This document shows positions 1 through 11,693 of a stretch of 64,000 nt of DNA, one piece after another. The position numbers and the translations under genes are program-made. Source of the stretch: Taxillus chinensis (lineage: Eukaryota > Streptophyta > Magnoliopsida > Santalales > Loranthaceae); contig CM042091.1 of the NCBI GenBank assembly GCA_023512835.1, positions 41,368,107 through 41,432,106 of the forward strand, written 5' to 3'. A model generated the notes under the pieces. The model made no database searches. It was given only the letters and a program-made list of their open reading frames with translations, and had not been told where the DNA came from. The stretch's first letter is position 1. Each line of letters opens with the position of its first letter.

Positions 1-800
1 AATAAAAAAAAATCATCTTTTGAAAATAAAAAACCCAAAAACAAAAAAATCGCTTTCTTATTAAAATCAAAATGAGAATTCATTCTCATCAAATGTTTTC
101 TATTCCTTTAAAATTATTTCATGAAAACTTGCTTCCTTTGATTTCTTTTAAATTCTTTAACTAAATAATTTTGAATGCTTCATCAAGTTTTAATTTAGGA
201 CTTAATTAGTCTTTTAGGATCATTCTTTTTTAATCACTTTAGTTTTTAAGATCTCCCTTAAGTCTTTAGCAAATAATTGAATTTAACTCAACTCGAATAA
301 ATAATTTAGCATGATAAAAATGAGTAGAATTCTTACTTGATAAAAATGAGTAAATAAAAGTTAGGACTTAATTATTCTTTTATAGTTATTCTTTTCTTTA
401 TCCTTCACTCTTTACGATTCTTTTTAGGATATTTGAACTTAATATTAACCTCAACAAATAATTTAGAAAAAATCAAATGAGTAGAAACCTTAGGCTCTTA
501 GGAAAACAAATAAATTTAGCCTTAGACAAGTGAAAATTAAAACAAGAAACTAAAACAAATTAAAAACCTCCCTCCTCCTAAGATAGGTATCGAAAGGGCG
601 TTGTGGGGGTGCTAATCTTTTCCCATGCATAATTAACTCCTAAACCAGCTCTAACAGTATAGACCATTTTTTTATGTGACCAACTGCACCCCAAAAACAG
701 TTGGTGGCGATTCTATTTTTTTCATCACCTTTCGGGTGAAGGGTGGGAGAATCGCATCCCTAAAAGCGAGTTTCTCCCTGGACGAAATTCGGTGATGACA
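1..800 (+). mobile_element. Truncated Tat/Ogre-like LTR (3' part), cut by the window edge
   Basis: The segment ends GGTGATGACA at position 800. It resembles the reverse complement of the start of the solo LTR at 18950-22055: both have a 'TGTGGGGGTGC' block followed by a 'GGTGGCGA' block a little over 100 nt later. The first 550 nt are very AT-rich and non-coding. The left end and any TSD lie outside the window. Assignment to Tat/Ogre is from the overall look of the LTR ends (inference). Confidence 0.5.
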
Positions 801-1910
801 CCCTTTAATTGACCAAACCTGGTATTAGTTGGCCCAATTGATGGCACTGCTCGCAGTTTGGCAATTTGTGAGAAACAATGATGTGTTCAACCAAATTTTG
901 CAACTGTAGGACCTTAAACACCCAATTTTATCAACATATAACCCTATATGGACTATGCTAAGTCTAAACAAATGTTATCTCGACTCATAACTCATCCTAA
1001 ATCAAATTATCCAAATGCTTAGGTCCTTTATACCAAGAACATGCCCAACCCTTAGACAAACCAAGTCATTTTTAATTTATTATTTAACATGAAATCGCAC
1101 CAAACAAGCTAGCATTCATCATCTAAACATGTTCTGACCATCAATTTAATAGTTTTTTTCCAAATCCTAGGATTCATCCCAAACTATCAATTTCACCCAA
1201 ATCATGCATGTTTCATCTAATCAAATGGTGTATCAAAGGAACACCTACCTGGAAGTGGTTTCGTGGATTGGATTAATTAAAATCACCTGAGGCCAATTCT
1301 CCAATGTCCTTTAACTCTCCTTCTCACCAATGCAAGAATAATAACCATACAGTGGAACCTAAATCATGTATGTTTCATCTAATCAAATGGTGTAGAATCG
1401 AAGGAACACTTACTTGGAAGTGGTTTCGTGGATTGGATTAGTTAAAATCATCCAAGGCCAATCTCTAGTCTCCTTTAACTCTCATTCTTACCAACGCAGG
1501 AACAATGAAACATATGGTGGAAACCCCCCTCCTCTTTAAATTTTTGCATATTCTTTAATTCATAGAACCCCAAAAATAATAATTGACCTCCCTGGATTAT
1601 GAACTCTAAACTTGACTCACTTACAATCAAAATGTTCATATTGACAATCTATCACCATCAAAATATTCTTATCATTGAACAAACACTATCTCAAAAGGCT
1701 ACCAAAAATATGGGTCCTTACAGTGTGTCTCACATTTTGCCCATCACGAACCACTTATGTATCAATGTCATATGCAACATCCCATATAGAAGGGGTCCCC
1801 ACAAACTAACAACTAGCTCCCTTACCACAATAACATGCCATAATGGCATCTGTAGTATCCCATTTTGACCGGACTAGATACACACGTACATGATCCATTT
1901 TGACAAACTC
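801..1910. other. Non-coding repeat-derived stretch
   Basis: No gene is supported here; the small ORFs at 1599-2007 have no recognisable product. It contains a 162-bp imperfect direct duplication (listed separately). Read on the minus strand, each duplicate carries a splice-donor-like CCAG/GTAGGT or CCAA/GTAAGT, as in the neighbouring TGTAAAGACCC-type LTR units. The stretch may therefore be a decayed relative of that family, but I could not define its ends. Confidence 0.4.
1199..1525. repeat. 162-bp imperfect tandem duplication
   Basis: A unit starting AAATCATGCATGTTTCATC at 1199 recurs at 1361 as AAATCATGTATGTTTCATC. The two copies are clearly similar through to 1525, with scattered substitutions and small indels. 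Confidence 0.75.
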
Positions 1911-2949
1911 TGTCACGCCTCGGATTTTCGACCCGCAGAAACCGGTTAGTGAATCCCCAGGCCCACTTTTTGAAATAAAAAGTCTTGGCATTGGCTCCCC
2001 ATACCATAACTAAGATAATCTGATTTTTGGAAATTTTTCTGAGAGGTCTAACCCCACTTTCTAAAAAATCACCATTACAAAAAACTGCCTATTTTTGGGA
2101 TTTTACACTAAATCCTATTTTTCACATTTTGAAGGAGTGAGAATTTGATTTTCTAGTATTTTTCTTTAAATCCAAAAGGGGGGTATTTCGTTATTTACAT
2201 TATAACTTAAGTATAATCCTTAAATGTATAGAGGCATAATGGTTTACAATGTAAATGGTTCTGCTGTACCTTAGAACTGCTAACCCAAAGCTGCAGAATT
2301 GCTAACCAGGAGACTTAAAGCTCAGACTCGAAGAATCAAAGATTTGCCTTAAAAACTTGAAGGTTTGACCTTCAACCTTCGGACTTCAAATTTTGACCCT
2401 TCCTAGATCAGTCAGGGTACTGTTCATCGTCGTTTTTGGTCTGTTCTTTGTCTAGAATCAACCCAATGATCACAAAAACACATAACCATCATTATATATC
2501 ACAGATTTGATGATAACCACCAAATCCAACCCAAAATTAGATTTCCTCAAAACCTAGGGTTCATGTTAGATTTCATAAATCATGGCACAATTCATTCAAA
2601 TCAAGAACATAATCAATAGAAGGAATATAGAAACCCCTACCTGGAGTGATTCTTTGAGCTCTACGAACCCAAATCGCCTCAAATCACCAAGGCTTCAAGC
2701 TCTCCAAGCTCTCTCTCTCTCAAACACACTAACATGATAGCGTAAAGTGGAAGCTCTTTTTATGTTCATCCTATTTATATTTACTGCTAATTCTTTAATT
2801 AATAAACACCTAAAATTACACAATTAGCCTTCTAAGGGGTCAAACTCCAAATTGGACCCAACTACAGCCAAAACGCTCGTATCGCCGAGCACGATACCAA
2901 AATGAGATCTTCATTACCAATTAAATCAACCCAAACACGGGTCATTACA
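1911..2949 (-). mobile_element. Short LTR-type unit of the TGTAATGACCC...GGCGTGACA family (copy D)
   Basis: On the plus strand it starts TGTCACGCC and ends GGGTCATTACA, so the inferred sense strand is minus. A TATAAATA box lies at 2772-2779 (minus), and a donor-like CCAG/GTAGGGG follows with its GT at 2640-2639. The LTR-like edges match copies A, B, C and E. The part carrying the acceptor-like site in those copies is missing, so this is an internally deleted copy of about 1.04 kb. The left flank is AACTC and the immediate right flank TTAGA, so there is no direct TSD; AACCC after the adjacent TRIM matches AACTC at four of five bases. Confidence 0.6.
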
Positions 2950-2954
2950 TTAGA

Positions 2955-3125
2955 TGTAATGTCTCACATTGGCTGGGGAGGAAAACAAAGCAGGCTACTT
3001 AGGTGGCTGTGGAAACCTCTCCTAGCATGACGTATTTTGGGGGCCGAGGGCCTACCAAAAACAAAACCGTGTGGGCGAGGCCCAAAGCAGACAGTATCGG
3101 GCTACAAGTGGGCTGGGCTGTTATA
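2955..3125 (+). repeat. TRIM 5' LTR
   Basis: 171-bp LTR starting TGTAATGTCTCACATTGG. Its terminal CA has decayed to TA. It is followed by the primer-binding site. Confidence 0.8.
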
Positions 3126-3205
3126 AATGGTATCAGAGCCAAGGCCCGGGTCGATGTGCCAGCGAGGACGTTGGGCTCTCCGAGGGGGGAGGGAGGGAGA
3201 GTGGA

Positions 3206-3376
3206 TGTAATGTCCCACATTGGCTGGGGAGGAGAACAAAGCAGGCTACTTAGGTGGCTCTGGAAACCTCTCCTAACATGATGCGTTTTGGGAGCCGAAG
3301 GCCTACCAAAAACAAAACCGTGCGGGCGAGGCCCAAAGCGGACAATATCAGGCTACAGGTGGGCTGAGTTGTTACA
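3206..3376 (+). repeat. TRIM 3' LTR
   Basis: 171-bp direct repeat of 2955-3125, starting TGTAATGTCCCACATTGG and ending GTTGTTACA. Confidence 0.8.
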
Positions 3377-4168
3377 AACCCAAATTCCCTTTTGGGTCAA
3401 TTTTGAGGCCTTATAACTCCTTATTCAGCCTATATTGACCCAATTTCTCATCATATTAACTTTTTTACACCTAAAATTTCACATTTATGAGGTTAATTTG
3501 AGAAATTTTGTCCCATATGCAAAGAATCACGAGTTCCCCCATTTTCAACGCCCTACCGACCTAGATATGCTATAATACAACAATTGACAGTAGGGGAACG
3601 CATGGACATGTCTCTTGAAGACCGGGAAATGTATTTTAAGGGCAAGGGAAGTGAACAAGAGGCTCATGACTCCCTCCCTTGCTTGAATTTGAACCATATA
3701 AATAGGACCAAGAACAAGCTCCAACAATTGAGAGAGGTTTTGGTCAAAAAAACTCACTGAAAAAATCATAAAAAGAGTGAGGAGTTTGAGAGAACGAGTA
3801 TCCAAGCAATTCCCATCAATTTTCATCTCCTTCTTTTCTAAGCTTTGTACCCGATTCAGCCACTCACAATAAATTCAACAGTTGTCTCCATTTTCCATCA
3901 ACAGCTTCCACCATGCTAATTTTACCCACCATCGTTTGATATCTATTCAATGTCATCGAAATTTATTCAGATTACCAAAGGTTCTTCAAGGCTGACAAAG
4001 TTAAAGAACTTTAGTATATAGCAGAAACAATAAGAAGAACAAATACAACAGTAGTAAAAAAGAATCTAAATCAAAAATAGTAAAAAGGGAGCTTCTTTAA
4101 CTGTATTTTATATTTAATCTTCATTTCTAATTTCACCAAGTACACTTTTCCGTACTTCATAAATGTAT
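3377..4168. other. Non-coding host or decayed repeat
   Basis: I see no supported gene. The ORF at 3545-3826 has no recognisable domain. The last five bases, TGTAT at 4164-4168, are the left TSD of the solo LTR that follows. Confidence 0.4.
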
Positions 4169-5461
4169 TGTTGGTCTTGGAAAGCCTAGAGAGGGGTGAA
4201 TAGGCTTTTGAAAAACTCTCCACACTCTTTTTGGCGCAACACACAATCTAGTTAAAGATAAGATCAATGCGGAAGACAATCAGATAGTGAAGTAATTTGT
4301 ATGATTATTACAAGATAATTACAACAAATTGTAGCAGATTAAAGCTGAGTGCAAGCTTTTGGATCTACTGAAAGAATATCTCTCTTCTATTTACAATAGC
4401 ACTTTGTTTTATAATAACACACACACTAGCCAAAATGAGATTCTCTAAGCTTTTTCACGTGTACGTGCATCTATGAAAATATACAAGACGTAGTGTATAT
4501 AGACATCCCTAGGAAACATTCTTGGAACTAAATTTTTCCAAGCAGTGTGTAGCATTGAAGATTCTCAGAAAATACATCTGCTATAATTGATGCAGATGTG
4601 GAGCTCAAGATGTTGAAAGTATAAGTATATTGAATTTCTTTGCTTGATTCCAATTGCATTAATAGCTTTGTCCATGCTTCCGAGTGATCCACATGTAAGA
4701 TGATAAATGTTCAATGGATCTTTCTTACATCGGGACATAGCGAGCTGATGACTTTGAATGTGGAGTTGATTAGTAGGAGCAGTGTCGTCTTAATCCGTTG
4801 TAAAGTTCCTTACTCCGTGTCAGTGGTTGCTTACTCCGTGTCAATTTGATACTTGAATCCTTATTCCATGTCAGTGCTTCTTTACTTCGTGCGAGTAAAG
4901 GTTCAGATGGCTTACTCCGTATCAGCACATCCTTACTCCACTTGAGTAAAGGATCGGATTCCTTACTCTGCTTCTCTTTTCCTTATTCCGTGCAAATAAA
5001 GACTCGGGTCTTTATTCCGCACAAGTCCTTTCTTACTCCATGTGAATGAAAGATTAGGATTCCTTACTCCATATCTTCTTGTCCATAGTCCGCATAAGTG
5101 GAAGACTTAACTCTTTATTCTACTTATCTCTTTTCTTACTCGACGCAAGTTGTAAACTAGGATTCTTAGTCCGTTTGAGTGTAAGACCCGAAATCCTTAG
5201 TCCATATCTTTAAGTGCTTAGTCTGCGCTAATAATCTTTACTCTGTATCTTGTAATGACTTGGTTATTTACCAAGTTGATTGATGATACTCACGTTGGTC
5301 CGAATTAAGATTATGTATCATATCCTTAACTTTGTACTCATGAGTGAAGATCCAAATTAACACTTATCTTTTGCAACATGTTAGAATTTATATTCAAAGA
5401 TCTCAAACCAAATTACATAAGGTTTTATCAGCATTATCAAAATTCTGGGTTCGATCCAACA
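4169..5461 (-). mobile_element. Solo LTR related to the copia-element LTRs, TSD TGTAT
   Basis: It starts TGTTGGTCTTGG and ends GATCCAACA, flanked by TGTAT at 4164-4168 and 5462-5466. It shares layout and sequence with the copia LTRs of this window: a 'CCTAGAG..GGGGTGAATAGG' block near the start, many degenerate CTTACTCCG units in the middle, and a 'GACTTGGTTATTTACCAAGT' stretch near the end. Matching the copia elements, the transcribed orientation is minus. It is closest to the interrupted LTR at 44576-59122. No internal domain is present. Confidence 0.85.
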
Positions 5462-5466
5462 TGTAT

Positions 5467-7590
5467 GCATAGAAATAAAAATGTTATTGGTGAATTGTGG
5501 CATAAAATAAAAATGTAGACTTTTAACGAATGTTAAAACATTATAAAATGTTAAAACATTTTAGATGTTGAAACACAGATACAATTTGCTAAACTCTATT
5601 TTAAATAAACCATTTTAATCTCTTTAATCCTTTTTTTAAAACTTAACATTTAAAAACAAAAAAAGTAAAAAAAAAAACTCATAAAACCAAATAAAATAAT
5701 AAAAACTTTGAAACTCTTTAATTATAAAATTAAAACTCTTTTCTCAAAAATAAAAAGAATTCTTAAAAACCAAATAAAACATTTTTAAAACTCAAAACTT
5801 TAAAAAAACAAATAAATTTAAAAACAAAACTTAAACACTTTAATAAACAAAATTTTAAAATAAAAAAGTTCAAAATTTAAAAACTTAAAACTTTTTAAAA
5901 AATACCTTTAAACCATTGAAAACAAATAAAAACTTTTATACCAAAAAAACCAACAAAAATTTAAAAACCTTCAAAAAATAAGAAAAACTAAAAAACCCCA
6001 AAACATAAAAACATTAAGAAAACATAATCTCTCTTTTTTAGAAACAGTCCAAAGAATCGTGGGTTGGATAATCAATATTCATTCCTGATTACTTAGATCA
6101 AAATACAAATAATTATAGTAACTACTTTTCTTTTCCTAGCATGTTAAAATCTTTTCAAAGCTTTACCATAAGTGACTCTTATTCCAAATTTTCATAAAAT
6201 TAAAAAAAAAATTTAGATAAATCAAGTGTGAAAATCAATTGAGAGACGTAATGGCTCTATTCACAATCGTTCAAGGAAAAATTGTCCATTATTAGAAATT
6301 ATTGGTCTCATATATAATAAAAATTTTAACCAAGCTAAAACAAGTAGAAACTCTTATTTTTTAATATAGATATTAATTCTGGGCATCATGAGAGTGTTAA
6401 TACTTCTCCACGCGTATTCGGTTTCTGAATCCAACTCTAGACGTAGATCATATTTTAGATGATTCAATAACACCACATCTGATTAATGACAATTATAGAT
6501 AACTTAATTTTCTATTATCATAATATAGATTTTGAGTTCGTAATGATGACTATAAAACTATTAATGTCCCCCTAAGATCAAAACATACAAACTCAAATGA
6601 AATCGAGTAATGATAACATTATTAAAAAAAACTCTCACAATAGCCCCATTTCAAACCATCCATCCTGTCATTTTGTTTACATCAACCAATCACATCAATT
6701 TACAAGTTGGCAATATCCATCATGGTCGACTACAAGCCACTACAAAACAACATGTGGTTAACAATAAACAATTGTTAATGATTGAACAAGTCAACAATTG
6801 ACCAAACAACCCCAAGCAAGTCAGTGCAATCATTCACAAACCGTCAAGAAAACAATCAGGTACTATCTAATCAGCATCAATAACCAATCATCTACTAGCA
6901 AACCAACCAATAGTTCATAACAATCATGAAATATTAAGTCACATCCACAATTTAACAATAATACACAAATCAGCTAATAACATACAACCAAGTCACACCC
7001 ATAATATAACATACAAACCAACAACATAACAAATAATAATTAATAGTCAACATTTCTGGTCAACATCTAACAATCAAAATCATATGAACGTCACTTGCAT
7101 GTTAGCGTGATCAAAAACTTATAACATGCTTAGGAATTGCACCATACTCAAACAGTGACATTCATTTATGACTTTAAAGAATCATATGAATGTCACTTAC
7201 ATGCGTTGGGGACAAGCTAGCACAACAGTGTCATACAACACGCACGTATGTGAGGTTCATCCATGATTTTTTTAAAAAACTAGTGAACCTACTTGCATGG
7301 TTGTCATTAAGAGTTAGCTAGTACAATAGGCGCTGCCTCCCTTAATGAAAACAAGTTAACCTCGCTCATTAGCTCAACGTAATTCAAGAAGTTAAGTGTA
7401 CTCGTATATTTTATGTTGTAAAGCTACAAAAGCCCAGTCAGACATGAATTCATCATACATAAACTCAGTCAGACATGAATTCATCATACATAAACTCAGT
7501 CAGACGAACAACGTGCGAGACATAAGAGCGAGGGGGAGTGAGTTACAGGCTGTGGCACCTCCAAGTATTATTCAACACCCCGATAAACTG
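5467..7590. other. AT-rich intergenic DNA
   Basis: No supported gene. About 5520-6020 is almost entirely A-rich low-complexity sequence. About 7080-7320 has loose repeats of 'AATCATATGAAYGTCACTT'. The small ORF at 6610-6801 has no recognisable domain. Confidence 0.5.
7435..7505. repeat. 31-bp tandem repeat, 2.3 copies
   Basis: The unit beginning CAGTCAGACATGAATTCATC occurs at 7435, 7466 and, partially, 7497 with no mismatch that I can see. It lies about 240 bp beyond the stop codon of the zinc-knuckle gene. Confidence 0.85.
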
Positions 7591-7594
7591 TATT

Positions 7595-7600
7595 TTTATT
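7595..7600 (-). terminator. Candidate poly(A) signal of the zinc-knuckle gene
   Basis: AATAAA on the minus strand, about 147 nt beyond the stop codon at 7747-7749, in an A/T-rich context. This is a reasonable 3' UTR length, but the cleavage site cannot be placed by eye. Confidence 0.45.
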
Positions 7601-7746
7601 GATAAAGGAGCAACCAACAAAAGTCCAAAATTAATTAACGCTCACAAAGGCTACATTAAGGTTCAATTGCCAATAGCATTACGATACTTCGCTCATATAA
7701 GCTGCCTTGGATCTTTAATCAAGTAATCCGCCGTAATGTGTGATGT

Positions 7747-8308
7747 TCAGTACCTGCGAAGCCCACGATCCATTAATCTCACCGATGGACATTCAAAAGC
7801 CATGTGACCCCGGCCACCACAGTTGTGGCAAGTCAGCATTGAAGGCGTAGCCATACATTCCCTGCTCATGTGACCCACCTGGTTGCAGGTATGACATATC
7901 ATATCGCGTTGATAAACAACGCCAACACTACCATAGCGGGGAAGCACACCAGCCCCTCTCCCACCCAAGATATCACCCCTCGGACATTGCCTAGCAACAT
8001 GTCCTGATATATTGCACAAGTTACAAACAGGCTCATTTTGACAGTCCCTGGCTATATGGCCTGTTTTCCTGCAGTTCTTGCATGCTTTATCATTTGTACA
8101 CTCTGCTGCTAAATGGCCTTGCTTGAAACAATTGTTGCATAACCTTAAGTCTCCAGGCGGAACCTCAGGTGCAGGGCATTCTCTAGCACGGTGACCAGCC
8201 TTGCCACAAGAATGGCATATGCCTTCATTTGGACAACTGTTTGCCACATGTCCTGGCTCACGGCAATTCCAGCATAAAGCCTTCGTAGTGCACTCAGCTG
8301 CAATATGC
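7747..8308 (-). CDS. Coding exon 3 of the zinc-knuckle gene
   Basis: Starts after the acceptor TTTTGTACAG/G and ends at TGA (7747-7749). It completes the split glycine codon of knuckle 2 and encodes the rest of knuckle 2, knuckles 3-9 and a short basic C-terminus ending GLRRY. Confidence 0.9.
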
Positions 8309-11300
8309 CTGTACAAAATCACAAAGGGGAGATAAATACCTCCTAATTCATCTCAACAATGCATTGAAAAAAGTCAAGATGTAATTATTACCCCGGAAGA
8401 CCACAGTTATTACAAACAGCTACATTCATGCATTCTCTGGCAAAATGTCCAGGTCTTTTGCAGTTGTTGCAAAGATTTCCTTGGCTGAAAAGGTATCCAA
8501 GATCTTAATACATCAAATACACACATATAAGTGAATAATTTACATTAAAAAGCAACACACATTAAGGTATGTTTATTAATGATATATGATCACAAATCAT
8601 TCCACATACTGCATATTGCATAACAAACCTAAAACTCAATTCATTTGATTTGTCCCTCTCCTAAAATGAAGATAAGATCTTCAAATAATCATTCCATTTA
8701 CAATGGACTGAATTAAGTAAATCAAAATAAAAGTTGCAGATAACAAGACTCTGGGCGTTTGAGGGTTCGGGCTAGGCAAGCATCACCTAGGCAGTCAAGA
8801 CGTTTCTAATATATATATATATATATATAAGATTTTTATAGCAATTCTAAACATTAGATCATATAGATCATAGAGATACAAAAGAAAAAAGTAATTCATT
8901 GACTACTTAAATTAAATTACAGTTAGTTTTTTTCATAACTTAAATTAAATTATATAAATTTAAATTATTTAATATTTTAAACTTTAACATCTAAGAATAC
9001 TGTTTATATATATAAAACATATAAGAGATTACTTGCTATCTAATGAACTACTGAACTATTGTCATATATAATATATTATAAACTTATCGTCAAGATCATA
9101 GACAGTTTACAAACTATCTACGATTCCAGTGGAACAAGACTCAAGCCGTTGAGCATTCTACAAGGAGAAGAGAGATCAGTGACTGGCGATGGCAATCACG
9201 ACAATAAAGGTGACAGTGACGATGATGGAGAGAGAGAGAGAGAGAGAGCAAAAATGACATTCGTCGTGTAGAGTGGAGTGGAGGGCTAATGGCAATTTTT
9301 GTTCATCGTTCTTTGTGCAGTGTGGAGAGAGGATCTTGGGACGGGATGATCCAATGATGGCGATCATCTTCGTCAAGACTCAAGACTTCATCCATTCGTC
9401 ATGGTGGAGTGGACGGCTTTGTCTTGCGTCCATTCATTGTGCTGAAGGCTTGTCTTCGTCGCACGGTAAAGATTAAACATGCACAAAAAATTGTGGATTT
9501 GTGCTTGCTATTGACTTTTTCAAAAAAAAAAAAAAAAAAAAAAAGACCCGCCACGGCATCTCTTGGTGACTGAGGTAGGTGCCTTCCTCTACCTAGGCAA
9601 GGCAACATGACGCCCAGGGACCTCTGCAACGCCTTGTCACTTAGGCAGCAACGTCTTTGAAAACTGTGATTGGGACAACACTGAAGCTCATGAAAGAATA
9701 AAATGCATCCAGAACCATGATTCATGATGCCACTGTCAACCAAAAAGAGATGGAAACATTTGTAGATACTATTAAATTCTCCAAAGGAAATACTAATTAC
9801 AATACATGGCCCAATTAAGTTAGAGAGCACTCCATATTTCACATATGCTTCCTATGCGTTCTCATCCAAAATCCAGCTCATTAAATTCTATGGAAGCATA
9901 GCAATTATTAGCGTAACCAAATACATAACAAACTACATTACACAACGCAACAACTTTAAATTAATAAAACAACTTTTATCAGATGCGTGATACCACACAC
10001 ATCCAAAGGAAAGGTTGTATATTTATCATGGCAAGGGAGTGTAGTAATTCAATATTGATGAGAAATAATGACAAAACTGCAATTTTAAGAAAACTTTCCT
10101 AATCTTGGATTTGTTATTATATGTAGTACAATAACAATTTGCAATAAGAGTAGGCTAAGTAGATACCAAGGAGCACTAGCTCAACTATATCATTCTAGTA
10201 CTCTCCCATCTCACCAAATCAGTGAACAAAAAGGAGAGAAAGTGAGAGAGGAGACAGAGATACAGAAAGAGGGGCCATAGAATTTGTGACCTGGGACAAA
10301 AACATGCTATTTGCACAGTGGCGGGACATTGTGGATGCCAGCGCTACACCTACACTGAATCTTGCTCCCAATCCACAGGAAATGTGAACCGAGAACTAGA
10401 ACAGGTCAAGCACACAAAGATAAGCTGTAAAATTTGCAATCTTGAACAGATATTTGCCATGTGTGGCGACTGGAGATTATTGGGCAACAGTGTGGCAGTG
10501 GCCACAAATTTAGTGGCGGAAATGGATGAAGATTCTACAACAGTGTTGGCTGTGGGTGATGAGAGGCAATCCATTGGATTAGCTTGGAAATCAATGAGGG
10601 ATGGATAGAGCCCATGGAGGAGGATCACATATCGATTGGGAGACCACAAAAAAATGGTAACATGCACACAGTCACGTGGCATTTAAATTAAAACAGTGCT
10701 ATAACCAACTTTCTGTAATTGGATTGGGTAACTATTGATACCACTTGCACTTTTCCTCAAGTGTAAATAACAAATTAAGTTTAGCTTTGTGTCCGATAAA
10801 AAATTTAACACCTCGAAGCCAGCCTTTTCAAGTTAAACAGGCAACAAAAAAGAAAATAAAAGGAGAGAACTATTAGAGCAACTCATAAATTGGTCAAAAA
10901 TAGTTATAACTTAACCACATAAAACAACTGAACTGACCCAACACAATTATAGATGTCAAAATAAGTCATTATAACAACAATTTTTCCTTCTCTACAGGGT
11001 GTATTTGGATCCCAGAGGGGAAAAAGGGGTATTGTTAGTGAGGGCATTATAAATTTTGTACTAATAATCTTTAATACTAACAGCCAAACCATTTGAATTT
11101 AAGAAACTGTTTGGTTTGCATCAGGAAAACACAAAGAATTCCACTAATAATTCTATCTTTTAATTTAGTAATGTGTTTAGTTTGCACATTCAATAGGAAT
11201 ACCAAAATAATATTTAAAATAAATTAATTTCATATTAGAGGTCAATAAAGTTAAATCTATACGGTAAAAAATAATTAGAATCTCTCACAAATAGCAACCA

Positions 11301-11693
11301 ACTAAACACAGGAAGTATTAGTTCAAGCCCTTATGCACTCATACAATATCCAAACCTGACGTGCAAAAATGGGGTATGGGGGGCAGTAGGCAACAGAATA
11401 TCAGGAAATTATGTGTGACTATTTCAAGAATATAGGACTTCCAAACAGCCCATCAATTTGTAACACATTCAAAAATCAAATAAAATAGTTTGTCATATTT
11501 TCAATCCCCTTTCCTCATAAAAAGGACAAATGATTTCAACAAAAAAAGAATGCCAAACTGTAAAGCAAAATAACCTGAAACCCCGACGTGTTTCTCTTCG
11601 ATAAGGAGCATCGCGATCAGAAAAGCGCTGAGATCGAAACCTGCGATCACGCGGACTCCGGCTCCGGCTCCTGCTTCTACTGCGTGAACTCAT
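7747..11693 (-). CDS. RS-rich N-terminus plus nine CCHC zinc knuckles, nucleic-acid-binding protein
   Basis: Spliced gene with coding exons 11575-11693, 8392-8484 and 7747-8308. The predicted protein has 257 residues. Residues 1-39 are basic and serine/arginine-rich (start [18 protein letters not shown]). From about residue 43 there are nine C-X2-C-X4-H-X4-C knuckles, for example [42 protein letters not shown] and the last, [15 protein letters not shown] Gly/Arg-containing linker separates knuckles 7 and 8. Proteins of this kind (plant relatives of CNBP/GIS2) bind single-stranded nucleic acid. RS repeats usually mediate contacts with splicing or other RNA proteins, so a nuclear or RNP role is inferred. 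All three exon joins are GT-AG and keep frame; the second knuckle spans the exon 2-3 join. Start chosen at 11693 because the RS motif begins there. No stop or frameshift is seen, so the gene looks intact. Confidence 0.9.
8392..8484 (-). CDS. Coding exon 2 of the zinc-knuckle gene
   Basis: A 93-nt exon after the acceptor TTTTCAG/C and before the donor CCGGG/GTAATA. It encodes knuckle 1 ([14 protein letters not shown]) and the first half of knuckle 2 (CNNCGLPG). The intron to exon 3 is only 83 nt (8309-8391). Confidence 0.88.
8485..11574 (-). other. 3.1-kb first intron of the zinc-knuckle gene
   Basis: The intron lies between coding exons 1 and 2 and holds no gene of its own that I can support. 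It contains (AT)n at 8809-8829, (GA)n at 9228-9248, a 23-A run at 9522-9544 and a candidate MITE-like insertion (about 8750-9665). The ORFs at 9399-9842 and 10318-10682 run through simple sequence or overlap each other on opposite strands and have no recognisable domain. Confidence 0.75.
8750..9665. mobile_element. Possible non-autonomous DNA element in intron 1
   Basis: The left side has CTGGGCGT and 'AGGCAAGCATCACCTAGGC'; the right side has the roughly inverted counterparts 'CCTAGGCAAGGC' and ACGCCCAG. CCTAGGC-rich ends of this sort are common in plant non-autonomous elements. The inverted match is imperfect and no TSD was found, so this is tentative. Confidence 0.25.
11575..11693 (-). CDS. 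Coding exon 1 of the zinc-knuckle gene (RS region)
   Basis: Encodes residues 1-39 plus two bases of codon 40. It ends at the donor TTTCAG/GTTATT. The open frame extends 16 codons upstream of the chosen ATG, but those residues do not look like protein and the RS run begins at this methionine. Confidence 0.85.

Larger units (their letters stand above)
2955..3376 (+). mobile_element. TRIM (miniature LTR retrotransposon)
   Basis: Two direct repeats of 171 bp (2955-3125 and 3206-3376) start TGTAATGTC and end GTTATA/GTTACA. They differ at about 17 positions by my count (about 90% identity). The 80-bp interior has an initiator-Met primer-binding site TGGTATCAGAGCC at 3128-3140, two bases after the first LTR, and a purine-rich tract GGGGGGAGGGAGGGAGAG just before the second LTR. 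No gag or pol is present; overlapping ORFs here are shadows. This is the standard TRIM layout. Flanks TTAGA and AACCC do not match. Confidence 0.85.

Noticed and set aside
3128..3140. TGGTATCAGAGCC as part of a tRNA gene
   Set aside because: Only the 3' complement of initiator tRNA-Met is present, at the position expected of a primer-binding site. There is no cloverleaf. The same applies at 38177, 41898 and 46104.
9399..9842. 147-codon minus-strand ORF in intron 1 of the zinc-knuckle gene
   Set aside because: It runs through the 23-A tract (a Phe run in translation) and simple repeats, and has no recognisable domain.
10318..10682. Two overlapping ORFs on opposite strands in the same intron
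   Set aside because: No domain or splice context, and they shadow each other. Most likely chance.
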